From the NCBI RefSeq assembly GCF_021347895.1, contig NC_067120.1, forward strand, positions 25,033,361 to 25,097,360: DNA of 64,000 nt, written 5' to 3'. This DNA is from Acanthochromis polyacanthus. Its lineage: Eukaryota; Chordata; Actinopteri; Pomacentridae. The translations under genes and the position numbers were made by a program. Positions 33,371 to 46,161 of this stretch are shown here, piece by piece. The notes beneath the pieces are model-generated. The model was not told where the DNA came from. It saw nothing but the letters and a program-made list of their open reading frames with translations, and did no database searches. Positions within the stretch are counted from its first letter, which is position 1, and each line of letters begins with the position of its first letter.

Positions 33371-34520
33371 ACAAAAGATGTAATTTAATGCTTACGAACC
33401 TAAATGTCATTAAATTAATGGTTATTTTAATTGTGATTTAAGGGTAATAATCACAGATAATAAGACACATGACAGAAATGTCAAAAAAATTCACATTCTA
33501 CTGTTGTATGGTTTTCAGTAAATACTTTATCACTGCTCTGTGGCATTCATTAACACTTTATGCATGCACTGGACATTTTTTGAACAAAATGCCATTGTTG
33601 TGACTTGTAACAAAATCTGCACGGTCACAAAATATTGCCCAACTGTTTTTTTTAAAAGATGTATTGATCCTGGTTCGTTCCACAAATATCCCATTTTGCA
33701 GTTTTTAGGTGTTTCTTTAACTGTGTTGTAGGTAAGTGTGTATTGCAACATAAACATAAGACAGAGAGAGAGAGAGACAGGGATAAGTTCAAAACCGGCC
33801 AATTCATTGATTAAGTATTCACATCAGTAATGAACTTAATGATGTTCTTATACAGACATACATGCGTAGCCCAAAACTTGAAACACAGCGAGTGTGCTGA
33901 CTGCTCATGTGCTCACACTGAATGCTTGTTTGGCAATCTGCATGTATGTAGCGACACTTCAACAGACACTTCATCAATAGCCATAAGAAAATTGTTCCAC
34001 AGAATGTTTGATAGTTTCACTTAGATGCATCAGATACACTACTGATGCACCCAGTGAAAATTCAAAGTTTGAAGACATTCTTCATGACTTCCTGTCTTCC
34101 CCTGGTGCAAGGTACAGCTGGCAGAGATCAGTGGTTTCCCTTGTGAGATGGGCTTTGCAGTTTTGTCTTTTTGACCCTGGGCACACTCCCAGTGGCCGCC
34201 TCCCAGAGCTGACAGACTTGACATTGAGTTGCATGTGGAGCTCGGTGTGGCATCGCAATCCGTTCATAATCAGCCCAGGCCAGCATTTGGGCACCTCAAC
34301 CTCAGCAGTGGCTTTGTCGTAGTTGCCACTTGTGTTTTTCATTGTTTTGTTACTAAAACTAATACCTGTGTACTTGGATTATTGGTTAAAATAGTGAAAT
34401 TCAAAAGAAGGGCTAAATTTAAATTAAACCTTTTGTCTTCTGCTTTATTTTTAATTAAAAACAGATCATTTAAAATGATCAGTAATTATCTATGGCTGTA
34501 ACTCTCCATTCCAATAATTT
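33371..34520. other. No recognised gene; possible unique island at 34070-34330
   Basis: The first half is A/T-rich. 34070-34330 is GC-richer and non-repetitive, with overlapping open frames on both strands (104 codons plus, 86 minus) but no domain I recognise. It could be a regulatory island or an unknown exon. Confidence 0.3.
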
Positions 34521-34522
34521 TT

Positions 34523-34622
34523 CTACATCCTAGGTCCTGTTTCTGCAGGACCTAGGATGTAGTTTGTGTTTAACTGTAGGATGTAGGATGTGTTTAACTG
34601 GACCTCTTGTCCAGTTAAACAC
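34523..34622. repeat. Two adjacent perfect hairpins
   Basis: Hairpin 1: CTACATCCTAGGTCCTG (34523-34539) with its exact inverse at 34546-34562, 6-base loop. Hairpin 2: GTGTTTAACTGGAC (34590-34603) with its inverse at 34609-34622, 5-base loop. Between them GTTTGTGTTTAACTGTAGGA repeats parts of both. No terminal duplication identified. Confidence 0.8.
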
Positions 34623-34834
34623 AATAACCATTCAGCTCTTCTTTTGCTGAGGAGGCTGCCATCAAGTTTTGTAGATGTCATGTCTGGAAAGTGTTTGTAT
34701 ATACAAATTTGTGTAGTATCTATCAAAGCATGTGCAAGTCTGCTGCTTTGAGTTGAAAACCAAACAAGAAATGGTAATCTATATTTTCTGTGTTTTTGTG
34801 ACTAAAACAAATTTGTTGCATCTTGTGCTTGTGA

Positions 34835-35480
34835 GACTGCCAAGGAATGCAGCGGAGTTATGTGACGCTTGGCTTTGGCTTGTTTGTCTGTCTGTCTGTT
34901 TTATTGTCTTACATTACTGAGAAATGGACAAACGGACTGAGATGAAACTTTCAGGGAAGGTCCAAAATGACACAAGAACCAAGTGATTAGATTTTGGCAG
35001 TGATGCGACTTAAACTCTGAATCCACGGATTCGTTAAAGATTTTTGTATCATTGCAAAATAGTGTCTTGGCATCACTGTAACTATGACTACAAGTGAACA
35101 CTAGGTCACCTGCCTGCTGATCCTACTACAAATCAACCACTGCGGACTTATTGGGACTTATGCATCAGAAATGATGCAAGGAAGAATTAATTAAATTGTT
35201 AAATTCCCGCTGCCCACTACATATTTAGGTCGCGCGATCCGTTATCCGTACATAATGTACACATGGATAACACATGCGTGTGCTCAGTGCAAGGTCATTT
35301 TGTTTGTGGGTCCATCTTTATTAAATGGCCACATTCTATGTTGCTGTGATTTCTGATTAACAATAATTATTTAATTTATATATATATATATATATATATA
35401 TAAAAGCTGCATTTCTGACAATGCCGTATGGGGGAATGAACAATCTCGGCAGAATACTGTGTTCTTTGAGTGCTTTTCTA
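34835..35480 (+). repeat. R1 dispersed repeat, near full length
   Basis: It starts GCCAAGGAATGCAGCGGAGT and ends GAGTGCTTTTCTA, with a (TA)n run (35379-35402) inside. At about 645 bp it is the best guide to the full unit. Confidence 0.7.
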
Positions 35481-35489
35481 TTTTTTTAG

Positions 35490-36500
35490 AGTAAAGCTTG
35501 GATGTTCTCAGTCAAAACCATCCAGGTCACTGCAGTGATTGCACACGTTAGATACATAGTGATGTGAATATGAACGTCTTCACAGTCACAAATGGTCAAA
35601 TATGACTCTGGAACGGAAACCAAATACTACACAAACTTACCCTTGTTTAAAATAAAACAAGATCTAAGTCAAATGTAGTCATTTAAAACAAGATCAGGAC
35701 TGGAGATATGCCTAAACAATGCTCCATCTGAACTACCAAAACCAAAGCTCCCACCATGTTCAACTCCTTCACCCTGCTGCATTCACAGTCTAATGGAGGC
35801 TTGGTGCCTTGCTAAAAGGCCCTCTGTAGGTTTTTGGGAGGGAGATCTGCATTGTATCAGCTCTGTGTGAAACTCTGTGAAAATGGAGGAAGTCAAAGTT
35901 GATCTGGCCTGTCTGATGGCAACATGTTAACACCGATGTATAGGCCTATGGGTGAACAAATATGACATTGGAAAAAAATCAAAAAGCACCAGAAGAGCTG
36001 CAGTCCATATTATTATTTCACAGATGACTTTTTGGAGCTGCTGGAGAAATCAAAAATCTTCAAAGAGATGTCAATTTAAAATCAAAGCAAACATACAAAC
36101 AAAAAAAAGATTTTTCGTCAGTTGTAAACAGTTTTCATCTACACAATAGGCATTTTGAGTCTGATCATCTTTGCCGTACACAGACTCGCTTATTGTCATG
36201 TGCAGTCACCCCCAAAGGCCCCTTCTGAGCAGGAAGAATGTCATGTAAACTACAGGTAGGTACTGCTCTTTGGTTAATGTGATTTTAGTCATAATTGCTT
36301 AGATTTCAAAACTGGTACCTTTGAAAGTACACTGAAGCAGCTATTAGCTCATGAATGTGCACACATCAGTGAAATACTTTAACCTAAAAATATGATGGTT
36401 CACAAGCAAGTTGTGAAGTATCTTTTGTCTATGATACCTTTCACAGGTCCAAAATCACTAAGTGCTTTACAAGAATAATAAATCAAAGATGACAACAAAA
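35490..36500. other. No recognised gene
   Basis: A/T-rich DNA. A possible LINE 3'-tail scrap (AAATCACTAAGTGCTTTACA) lies near 36452. Confidence 0.3.
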
Positions 36501-36505
36501 ACAAT

Positions 36506-36760
36506 AATTGAAAAGTTCATTTACAAAAACTCTGTTTTGATAAATTTTCAGAAAACTTTTTTTTATTGTTTACTTGAGATAATAATCAAACTGAAGTTGA
36601 GTGGATTTGACTCAGTAGAAAAACACATGACAAAATAGAGAAAAAATTAATTATTAGTGCTATTATTATTATCTCAAGGAAACAATAAAAAAATGAGTTT
36701 TCTGAAAATGTATAAGACGGAGTTACCTGTTTTTGCAAATGAACTCTTCAATTGTAAAGG
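36506..36760. mobile_element. Foldback MITE
   Basis: The left arm (about 36508-36595: AGTTCATTTACAAAAACTC, then TTTTCAGAAAACTTTTTT) and the right arm (about 36665-36758, inverse: AGTTCATTTGCAAAAACAGG) form an imperfect inverted repeat around a spacer of about 70 bp. No certain target duplication; superfamily unknown. Confidence 0.6.
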
Positions 36761-37527
36761 TGAGAAATTGTTAAAACAGGGGAGCAACAGCTAATGTACA
36801 GTCCATCAACAACATAAAAAAACAAACAAACAAAAAAAAACTGAGCACCTATCAGTTAACCAAAAGCCTGACTGAATAAAAATATTTTCAGCTGAAAATG
36901 TTCTAAAAATGTTTACATTTATTTGCTTTCTCTATTTCTTTGTTCTGCAAAATTTTTATGATTATGCTACACCATATATTGTGATATTTCTGAGTTTAAA
37001 ATTATGTCTGTATTGCTGAGTAAATTAATCAGGAACCGCCGTAAATATTTTAATCACAACCTCCCTTGTAACATTAATCCTGTTCAAATAAGGGTTTCAC
37101 TGTGTGGCAGTGATCGTGCTCCAACACTCAGACCAGTCAGTGATGACGTGCTGCACCGTGTCATCTGTTGACACCCTAACTGGTAGACGTGTCCCAGCTG
37201 GATGTTAACAAGATGCTGAGAGGCTGACAAGAGCAGAAAACTACTTCTTCCAGAAGCCACCAACAAACACATGTAGCACAAAACCTAGCAGACACCTGAA
37301 AGATGACAGTCACATGTTGACATACAAACAGCTCAATTCAGACATTAGCAGGTTAATTTCAGCTCTAAATTGAGACACATCCCATTCTGTTCCTTTAGCT
37401 TTGGTAATACAGCCTTCCCTCTCAATCCTCAGATTATTGGAAAGATCTTACTGAAAGCTGGAGGTAGGCTTGCCTGTTTTAGCCACATTTTTAAAATAAT
37501 ACAGTTCAAAAGAAACTTTAATATATA

Positions 37528-38001
37528 CAGGGTGCCCCTGAAGTCTGGACACATAGGAAATCTCATTAACTCTAATTTTTTTTGCCTCCACTGATTAAAC
37601 ATGGCTTTGTCGAAAGCAGAAAAAGTTGAACTGGTACTTCTCAGTGAACATGAAGTAGGGCTGCAGTTATCAATTAATTGAGTAATTGTCTGTCTCTATC
37701 TCATGCATGCTATGGCATTACAAAGCAGAAGTGAACATGCTGTGGAACAGAAATAACCATTTGGGGAGAACACGGACAGACATCCGCGCTGTATCATCTG
37801 CATCATATATATAGCCCCAGATGTCCATGCTGACTAGTGATAGTGAAGTGATTCCTTAGTTTTGACTGGTACAGTTGGTCATCTAGAATGTGGGTTGTCC
37901 ATGACACTGCCCGTTACTTTAAACTTTTGAACCGCCTTCGCCACCGTGGAAAAGCCAAGTGGAATCCTGCTTGAATGAGGTGCATTAAATTCATCTGCTA
38001 T
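37528..38001. mobile_element. Rearranged mariner-type element
   Basis: After TA (37526-37527), CAGGGTGCCCCTGAAGTCTG looks like a terminal repeat. ATG 37601 opens MALSKAEKVELVLLSEHEV on the plus strand. The rest of what seems to be the same DNA-binding domain lies inverted at 37879-38001. TAGGGCTGCAGTT at 37656, where the plus frame loses resemblance, looks like a hAT end and may mark a nested insertion whose other end I could not find. Confidence 0.45.
37879..38001 (-). pseudogene. Helix-turn-helix segment of a mariner-type transposase
   Basis: 40 codons (IADEFNAPHSSRIPLGFSTV, then KAVQKFKVTGSVMDNPHSR) end in TGA 37879-37881. The order EFN-x-x-H, STV-x-K and KF-x-x-TGSV matches the paired-like DNA-binding region of mariner/DUF4817-type proteins. 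It is downstream in protein order from the plus-strand start at 37601 but on the opposite strand, so the locus was inverted or two copies are involved. Confidence 0.55.
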
Positions 38002-38009
38002 CTTTCAGT

Positions 38010-38920
38010 GTGTCTCTATTCAAGTAACTGTAGAAACAACGTAAATCTGCAAAATATTTGAGAGTACAGAACGACCATTCATCACTCTGTCAGCTGCGTG
38101 TTGAGGTGCATTTTAGGAGGAGTGATGTGAACGCAGAGGGGAGGGGGCTTTATTTAGTGCAGACCCGAAAAGATAAAATAACTGTCTGTCTTCAGCAACC
38201 GTCATGATGTCATGTCACTCTTGGTTTTATTTTGTCAGTAAATATGTGACACAGGCTGTAACAGCAACTCAGTGTGTGTGCTGTTATGGAGTAACATTAG
38301 TGTCGAACTATTTGTGGCCATTATATAATTAAAATGCAACTCTGTCAAAGATGACATATTGCTATATGAACCATGACTTCATGGCAAACAAAATAATCGA
38401 GGAGAGAAAATGTGATTTAGTGTTAAAGAGCATCAGAGGGCTGCATAAATAATGTTTTGCCAGTAATGTCACCTACACTATAACCTACCTCTAATTTGCA
38501 GCAACAAGAAGTACAACACAAGATGTAAGTCATTTATAGATTACCTCTTTTTAAGGTTATATTTTTTCCCGGATATTTAATGCTTTGTTGCATGTTTTTT
38601 TGTACTTGAAATTTCCTCTCTGTTGTGAAGTTAAACAAATACTAAAGGACAAAGTATTGTAAAACAGTAAAATGTTTTTTCCTGTAATTCATATCTTTGT
38701 TGTTCTCAGCATTAAGGGACCAAAAAAGAAGTTATTTTTATGATTATATATTTTTTAAAATTAATTGTCCAATTAATTTATTATCAAAAAAATGTTCTGC
38801 CAAATATCGGAATTGACATCAGCCTCAAACAATTCCTGTCGGTCGGGCCCTTCTCTCTACATGTCTTATCTGGTTCTCAGGTTACCATAAAAACAATACA
38901 GTGCACTTTTTATTTCTCTT
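38010..38920. other. No recognised gene
   Basis: A/T-rich; may include the rest of a hAT element starting at 37656. Confidence 0.25.
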
Positions 38921-38924
38921 TTTT

Positions 38925-39030
38925 TATTTAACCTTTATTTTACCAGGTGAGTCCCATTGAGATGACGTGATCTCTTTGTCAAGGGAGCCCTGGCCAAGAT
39001 GACAGCAGCACCAAGTTACAGTTACACACA
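38925..39030. repeat. Fragment of a common fish repeat
   Basis: TTAACCTTTATTTTACCAGG then AGTCCCATTGAGATGA and AGGGAGCCCTGGCCAAGATG are familiar from abundant teleost repeats; class not certain. Confidence 0.4.
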
Positions 39031-39050
39031 GAAAACATGAAAAACACATA

Positions 39051-39311
39051 CACTACCATTCAAAAATCTGGGGTCACCCAAGCAATTTTATCTTTTCCAT
39101 GCAAACTCACACTTTTATTCATATGCTAACATAATTGCACAAGGGTTTTCTAATCATAATTAGCCATTCAACATGATTAGCTAACACAATGTAGCATTAG
39201 AACACAGGAGTGATGGTTGCTGGAAATGGGCCTCTGTACCCCTATGGAGATATTTCAATAAAAATACGCTGTTTTCAGCTCGAACAGTCATTTACCACAT
39301 TAACAATGTCG
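39051..39311 (+). mobile_element. Tc1-type MITE copy D, 3' truncated
   Basis: It follows TA with CACTACCATTCAAAAATCTG and runs in register with copies B and F to AACAATGTCGAG, where a CAGGGGTCGGCAAG hAT-like end begins. The right third is missing. Confidence 0.75.
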
Positions 39312-39316
39312 AGAGC

Positions 39317-39400
39317 AGGGGTCGGCAAGTAGATGTGGCTTCGGGCCAAAATGTTTGTAAACAATCGAATAGTGGGCCAACCTGTGGGGGGTGCGCTCCG
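39317..39400 (+). mobile_element. hAT terminal fragment
   Basis: CAGGGGTCGGCAAG then GGCTTCGGGCCAAAAT is a typical fish hAT end. It runs into the (GT)n tract; no second end seen. Confidence 0.5.
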
Positions 39401-39408
39401 ATTCCGCG

Positions 39409-39409
<1 letters not shown>

Positions 39410-39450
<41 letters not shown>

Positions 39451-39467
39451 GGGGGGGGGGGGGGGGG
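39410..39467. repeat. (GT)n followed by poly-G
   Basis: About 19 GT units then about 18 G. The poly-G length may be unreliable in assembly. Confidence 0.9.
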
Positions 39468-39469
39468 CA

Positions 39470-40719
39470 TAATTGGCTATGAAAGAAAGCAGTTACAGAC
39501 TCCAGTGGATTCTGGCTCCATACTACATTTTTAAAATCCCCAATCGGAATCAGCTCTTGAAGCTGTAGTTCAGTCTGCAAGTAATTCGAGGCTCCAGGGC
39601 CGTGAACATAGAAGCCTGTTTGCCAAGTGTAGTGTGAACCTTAAGGACACACAATAAAAGGATGTCATTTGAGCACAGACTATAATTACTGGCTTTAAAT
39701 AAAACATATCCACAAAGGTAGGAAGGGAGCAGACCAAGGATGAATTCAGAAATAATATTGTACCAATGGGTGAGTCCTTTACAGGTCCTTAGAAGTCACA
39801 TGTCCTGTGCAGTAATCAGGGCTGGAATGTTTCACTGAATCCTGCTCTCTGGACATGCTGGCTGAACCTGCCCCATAATTAACCTCGTCCGTGTGATTCT
39901 ACCAACCGCTCACAAACAGTGTGCAAACAACCCTGCAGTCATCTCACATTTCAAAGTCAAGTCGCTCACTCCAGCTGTGAAATGCTGCATTTTTTTCACT
40001 ATCTAATGCTGAAAGCAGAGTGTGGAGAGGCTGAAGACAGAGGAACGAGTGTGTTTGATAAAGTGCAGATGTCCTGGAAGATAAGCTGAAGCTGCTGATA
40101 GGCTCTGTGAGCAGAGACCCCGGCAGCAGCAGTAGTGCACGCTGATGAAGTTGTTGGTACAGAGCAAATACACCTTAAAGATACCGATACAGAATAATAC
40201 AAGACAGTTTATTAAAAGCTGTGAAAGACAGCCTTGGACAGCATTACAACTTGATATTACTAAAATCCAACTAAAAACAGAAGTTGTATTAAAGATACTC
40301 TGTAATACAAAGACAAACGAGTGAAAAATCTTTTTATTCAAAATTCAACTATGATCTGAACAAATAAAAAAGTCAGCATGTAGGTACAAGAAACTACCAA
40401 ATCAAAAACCACTGCCAGTCTCACCTACTTTATGCTCGATCAGTAACTTTGACCAGTAACATTCACTTCATGAAAAAAACTGAAGAAAATTAGGGATCTC
40501 ATGACATCAGACATTGTCAGTAGTAAAATGTATGTACTACTTTCAACTTTGTCACTGCACAGAGCACAAGTACTAAGACAATGGAATGCAGGTAAGCATC
40601 TACCCAGAAGTGCAAAAGAAGCAGATTAGTACATTTTTATTTTATACAGTATTACTAGAATGAACAGTGAACAGAGTGGTGGACCACAATATCTAAATAT
40701 AATAGCTGTAGATAATATA
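39470..40719. other. No recognised gene
   Basis: No domain-bearing frame; overlapping minus-strand frames at 39999-40341 have no recognisable family. Confidence 0.3.
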
Positions 40720-41003
40720 CACTACTGTTCTAAAATTTGGGGTCATTTACAAATGTCCTTATTTTATCATAAATACAGTCTAGACCTTGTCAGTGTGGTA
40801 AATGACTATTCTAACTGGAAACAGCTGATTCTTAATGGAATATCTACATCGGGATACAGAGGCCCATTTCCAGCAACCATCACTCCTGTGTTCTTATGGT
40901 ACATTGTGTTAGCTAATTGTGTTGAAAGGCTAACTGATGATTAGAAAACCTTCATGCAACTATGTTAACACATGAATAAAAGTGTGAGTTTTCATGGAAA
41001 ATG
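40720..41003 (-). mobile_element. Tc1-type MITE copy E, truncated
   Basis: It starts after TA with CACTACTGTTCTAAAATTTG and follows the inverse orientation (like copy A) to GAGTTTTCATGGAAAATG, lacking the last 35 bp or so and a short internal block near 40764. Confidence 0.75.
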
Positions 41004-41031
41004 ACTTATGAACAGCACAAACAGTAGGAAC

Positions 41032-41395
41032 ATCCATCCATTCTCTATATACCGCTTTGTCCTCACTAGGGTCGCGGGGGTGCTGGAGCCTATCCCAGCT
41101 GACTTGGGCGAAGGCAGGGGACACCCTGGACAGGTCGCCAGTCTGTCGCATGGCTACATATACAGACAAACAATCACACTCACATTCACACCTACGGGCA
41201 ATTTAGAGTAATCAGTTAACCTCAGCATATTTTTGGACTGTGGGAGGAAGCTGGAGTGCCCGGAGAAAACCCACGCATGCACAGGGAGAACATGCAAACT
41301 CCATGCAGAAAGATCCCAGGCCCAGGCCGGGATTGGAATGGGGGATCTTCTTGCTGCCAGACGAAAGTGCTAACCAGTACACCACTGTGCAGCCC
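41032..41395 (-). mobile_element. Full-length tRNA-derived SINE with duplication
   Basis: The (ATCC)n tail is at left and the tRNA-like head at right (inverse of GTGCTAACCAGTACACCACT). Exact 11-bp ACAGTAGGAAC copies at 41021-41031 and 41396-41406 show insertion by LINE machinery. The body is recognisable as V-SINE/AFC-type. Confidence 0.85.
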
Positions 41396-41709
41396 ACAGT
41401 AGGAACAATGGATGTGAAATGAAATGGAAGATGATGGTTTTCAAACCAATTTGACTCATGTCCACAGGTTAGATAATTTAATTCTGAATAGTTTAGATAA
41501 TTTAATTCTGAATAGTTAGTGCGTCGCATTAATGTACACACAGTTTGCATGCTCCTTCCTTGCTAGCAGTTAGCAGTTTCAACTAATGTGACAGTCCCAG
41601 CAGGACAGAAACAACCAGTCATTGGTGCAGGTAACTGTCAGAAACATTTCATATCAAGTGTTGTATTGCAGAGATTTCCCTGCTTCCCAGAAGAATATTT
41701 GCAGTAAGA

Positions 41710-42230
41710 ACATTATTACGCCGCCAAGGAATGCAACGAAGTTATGTGACGATCGACACTGGTTTGTCTGTCTATTAGCAACATTACTCAAAAACGCATT
41801 GGGATGAAATTTTTAGGGAAGGTCAGAAATGACACAAGGACCAAGTGATTAGATTTTGGCAGTGATGCAGCTTATAGTCTGGATCCACGGATTTGTTGAA
41901 GATTTCTGTCATTGCGAGATAGCGATCACTGTAACTATGACAACAAGTGAACACTACGTCAGCTGCCTAATGATGATCACGATTGCAATCCTACTACACA
42001 TCCACCACTGTGAACTTCTCGGGACTTATTTGTTGGAAATGATACAAAGAACAATTGATTAAATTATGGAGGTGTTTCCGAGTCACATCTATTCCCCTGC
42101 CACATGTTTAAGTCACACGATTCGGTGTCAGTACATAATGCACACTTGCATAACACATGCCTTTGCTTAGCGCAAGGTCATTTTGTTTGTGGGTACATCT
42201 ATTATAAATGGCCACATTACATGTGCACTA
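41710..42230 (+). repeat. R1 dispersed repeat
   Basis: It starts CGCCAAGGAATGCAACGAAG and goes to GGCCACATTACATG, so the far end (the AAGCACTC part) is missing. Confidence 0.7.
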
Positions 42231-42234
42231 AATG

Positions 42235-43845
42235 TGCAGTAATTAAGGAACACAAATTCTGATCTCCTGAAGTTATTAGAGATGTAAAAGAGTCCTCCAG
42301 TTTATTTATTTTTATTGCAGCCAATGTTGAACAGGTTCTAAACCATTAAATATGACCTAAAATGTTTCTCACTGGGATACACAGTTTGATATGCTTCCGA
42401 CAGTCATGCACAACAGTGTAGATTTTGCAGCAGAAAGAACAAAAACAGTATAAAGGTAAATCAACGTGACTTTTTAGGCTATTGTGCCATGTCAGTTAAA
42501 AAGGTTTGTCCTTTCACCTTACAATTAATTAGTAATGACGGAAAAATTTACAGTCATGTATGAACTTTGATGTACTGGTCTAAAGACTGAGGTGAACACT
42601 AGACTTTTATTAGTTTTTGAATGCTGCGCTCACAGTCTGCTCAGACTTCCCCCTTGACTTTGGTACTTTTGTCCCTCAGTAAACTCACCCTGACTGAACC
42701 CTCCCCCTTTGTCCTCACTGACTCATCACCAGAGCAGAGCTGAATTTACATTCTTCACCAATCCTTTAAGCTCAGCAACCAAAACGATCTCATCTCCTGA
42801 TCAAAACAGACCTGTTGACACATCCAGCCAAGTCCCAGAACACAGTTTGTTCTCCTCAGCTCCTCTAATTGGCTTGCTGAGAGGAAAAAGATGTTGCACA
42901 GAGAGACAAGAGCAGGAGGAAAGACCTCTTTTGCTATATCTTCCGACTGCTGTTGATTGTCATCCACTGTGACAAGTACAGCTTCATTAGGTGGGGATAA
43001 ACAGAGTCTGAATGGCGGGTCAAAGGTCAGGCATGATGTGTAAAGAACAAAACACCTGCGGAGTGAAGCTGTGGAGATGAGAAACAGCTTCAACACCACA
43101 GATGAACTATATAACAAGAGTTACCTAAACTCAAAATCCAAAACTACAAACACCAGCGCATCAAGGAGCATAAGCTGCCAGAAGCAAACAAAGAAACAAC
43201 AGCAAAACAGCCCAAGTCAGATGTTCTCATCTTAATACTGAGTTTAGATTTTCCTGGGAATACACTACTTTCCAAGGTACACTTTAATAATCTGAGTTTT
43301 CTTACAGCAATAGCCAATAGAGGAACTGCAGCTGTACATACAGCAGTACTGACATCAGCGTGGTGGTAGTTGTCTCTAGCTTTGTGCCCTCTATGAGAAG
43401 AGTGGAAAATTCAAAGATGCTTCCATGGAGAAAAAAAAAGGCAAAACACTGACCCTGGAATGAGATCTGTGTATGAATGATGACGCATAGTGAACTGGTG
43501 ACACTCTCAAATGCCTGAACGCTGACTGATAATCTTACCATGTTGTGACTCAACATGCTGATATCAAAGCTATGAGGGGTTCTCATTTCCCAGCGCTGAT
43601 CCATGGGGTTAAATTTGTCACCATCTCTCTCCTCTCTCTCTCTCTCTCACCATCTCTCCTCAGTGTTGAATGCTTTTGGTACATCAGCGCTTAGCTTCTT
43701 ATGTACTGCGACCCTCCTCTGATGTTGGTTCTGTACTAAGAAAGTTTGTACAGTTCCTTGGTTTTCATTAGGGAGCAATACCCCTCCACTCCCACACACG
43801 TGCACATGTACGTGCACCAAGCATTAATGTCATGCAAATATCAAA
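42235..43845. other. No recognised gene
   Basis: Mixed-composition DNA with a (CT)n run at 43626-43648. Frames at 42755-43117 (minus, 120 codons) and 43302-43604 (minus) have no recognisable domain. Confidence 0.3.
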
Positions 43846-43847
43846 TG

Positions 43848-43848
43848 C

Positions 43849-43879
<31 letters not shown>
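43848..43879. repeat. (TA)n/(CA)n microsatellite, left border of the insertion cluster
   Basis: The TA tract resumes at 44458-44488 and at 48430-48466, separated by mobile elements. Confidence 0.9.
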
Positions 43880-43881
<2 letters not shown>

Positions 43882-43882
<1 letters not shown>

Positions 43883-44456
43883 CGGGCTTTGCAAAAGTTC
43901 TGTTACACGGTTTCATGATCTTTAGAGACGTTTACATGTCGGAGTGAAAAATTCCATTAAACAAACTGAAAGTTCTACTTTATAGGCAGGTGTCATTAAC
44001 ACAAATTTGTTCTCCGGTGAAGTTGTATAGAGATGGAAGTCAAAAGAGTTGAGATATCTGCTCTCCTTCTTGCTGACCACAACAAGTCTGACAGAGCCAA
44101 GCAGCTGAACATCAGCCGGATGACCGTCCACACAGTCGCGGAGAGGCTCAAGAACGGTGAAGATCTTTCAGATGATCTTTCAAGAATGGTGAAGACCTGA
44201 AAGATCTTCACCATTCTTGAGCCTCTCCGTGACTCTGTGGACGGTCATCCAGCTGATGTTCAGCACGAAGGAGAGCAGATATCTCAACTCTTTTGACTTG
44301 CATCTTGATACAACTTCACCGGAGAAAAAAAATCGTATTAAGGACACCTGCCTATAAGGTAGAACTTTCAGTTTATTTAATGGAATTTTTCACTCCGACA
44401 TGTAAATGTCTCTAAAGGTCATGAAACCGAGTGTAACAGAACTTTTGCAAAGCCCA

Positions 44457-44457
<1 letters not shown>
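43882..44457. mobile_element. Palindromic mariner-type element with two transposase heads
   Basis: The left end CCGGGCTTTGCAAAAGTTCT and inverse of the right end CTGGGCTTTGCAAAAGTTCT begin arms of about 285 bp around a loop near 44173-44195. Right flank TA; left flank is CA-rich. Each arm contains the start of the same transposase gene pointing inward (ATG 44033 plus, ATG 44303 minus). The catalytic domain is absent. Confidence 0.75.
44033..44172 (+). pseudogene. Transposase N-terminal helix-turn-helix, left arm copy
   Basis: MEVKRVEISALLLADHNKSD, then RAKQLNISRMTVHTVAERLK and NGEDLSD read as the first DNA-binding helix-turn-helix of a mariner-like transposase (residues 1-47). It ends at the palindrome centre. 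The inverted copy begins MQVKRVEI at 44303 on the minus strand and carries small differences, including changes near the start of the recognition helix. Confidence 0.65.
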
Positions 44458-44494
<37 letters not shown>

Positions 44495-44497
44495 GTA

Positions 44498-46132
<1,635 letters not shown>

Positions 46133-46161
46133 TATATGTATAATGTGTGTGTGTGTATATA

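Noticed and set aside
34008..34322. 104-codon plus frame as a gene
   Set aside because: An equally open minus frame overlaps it and neither shows a recognisable domain.
34835..35480. R1 as a Helitron
   Set aside because: One copy ends near CTAGT with a short hairpin upstream, but most copies read CTTGT or CTATT and no consistent 5' TC was seen.
42755..43117. 120-codon minus frame
   Set aside because: No recognisable domain or splice context.
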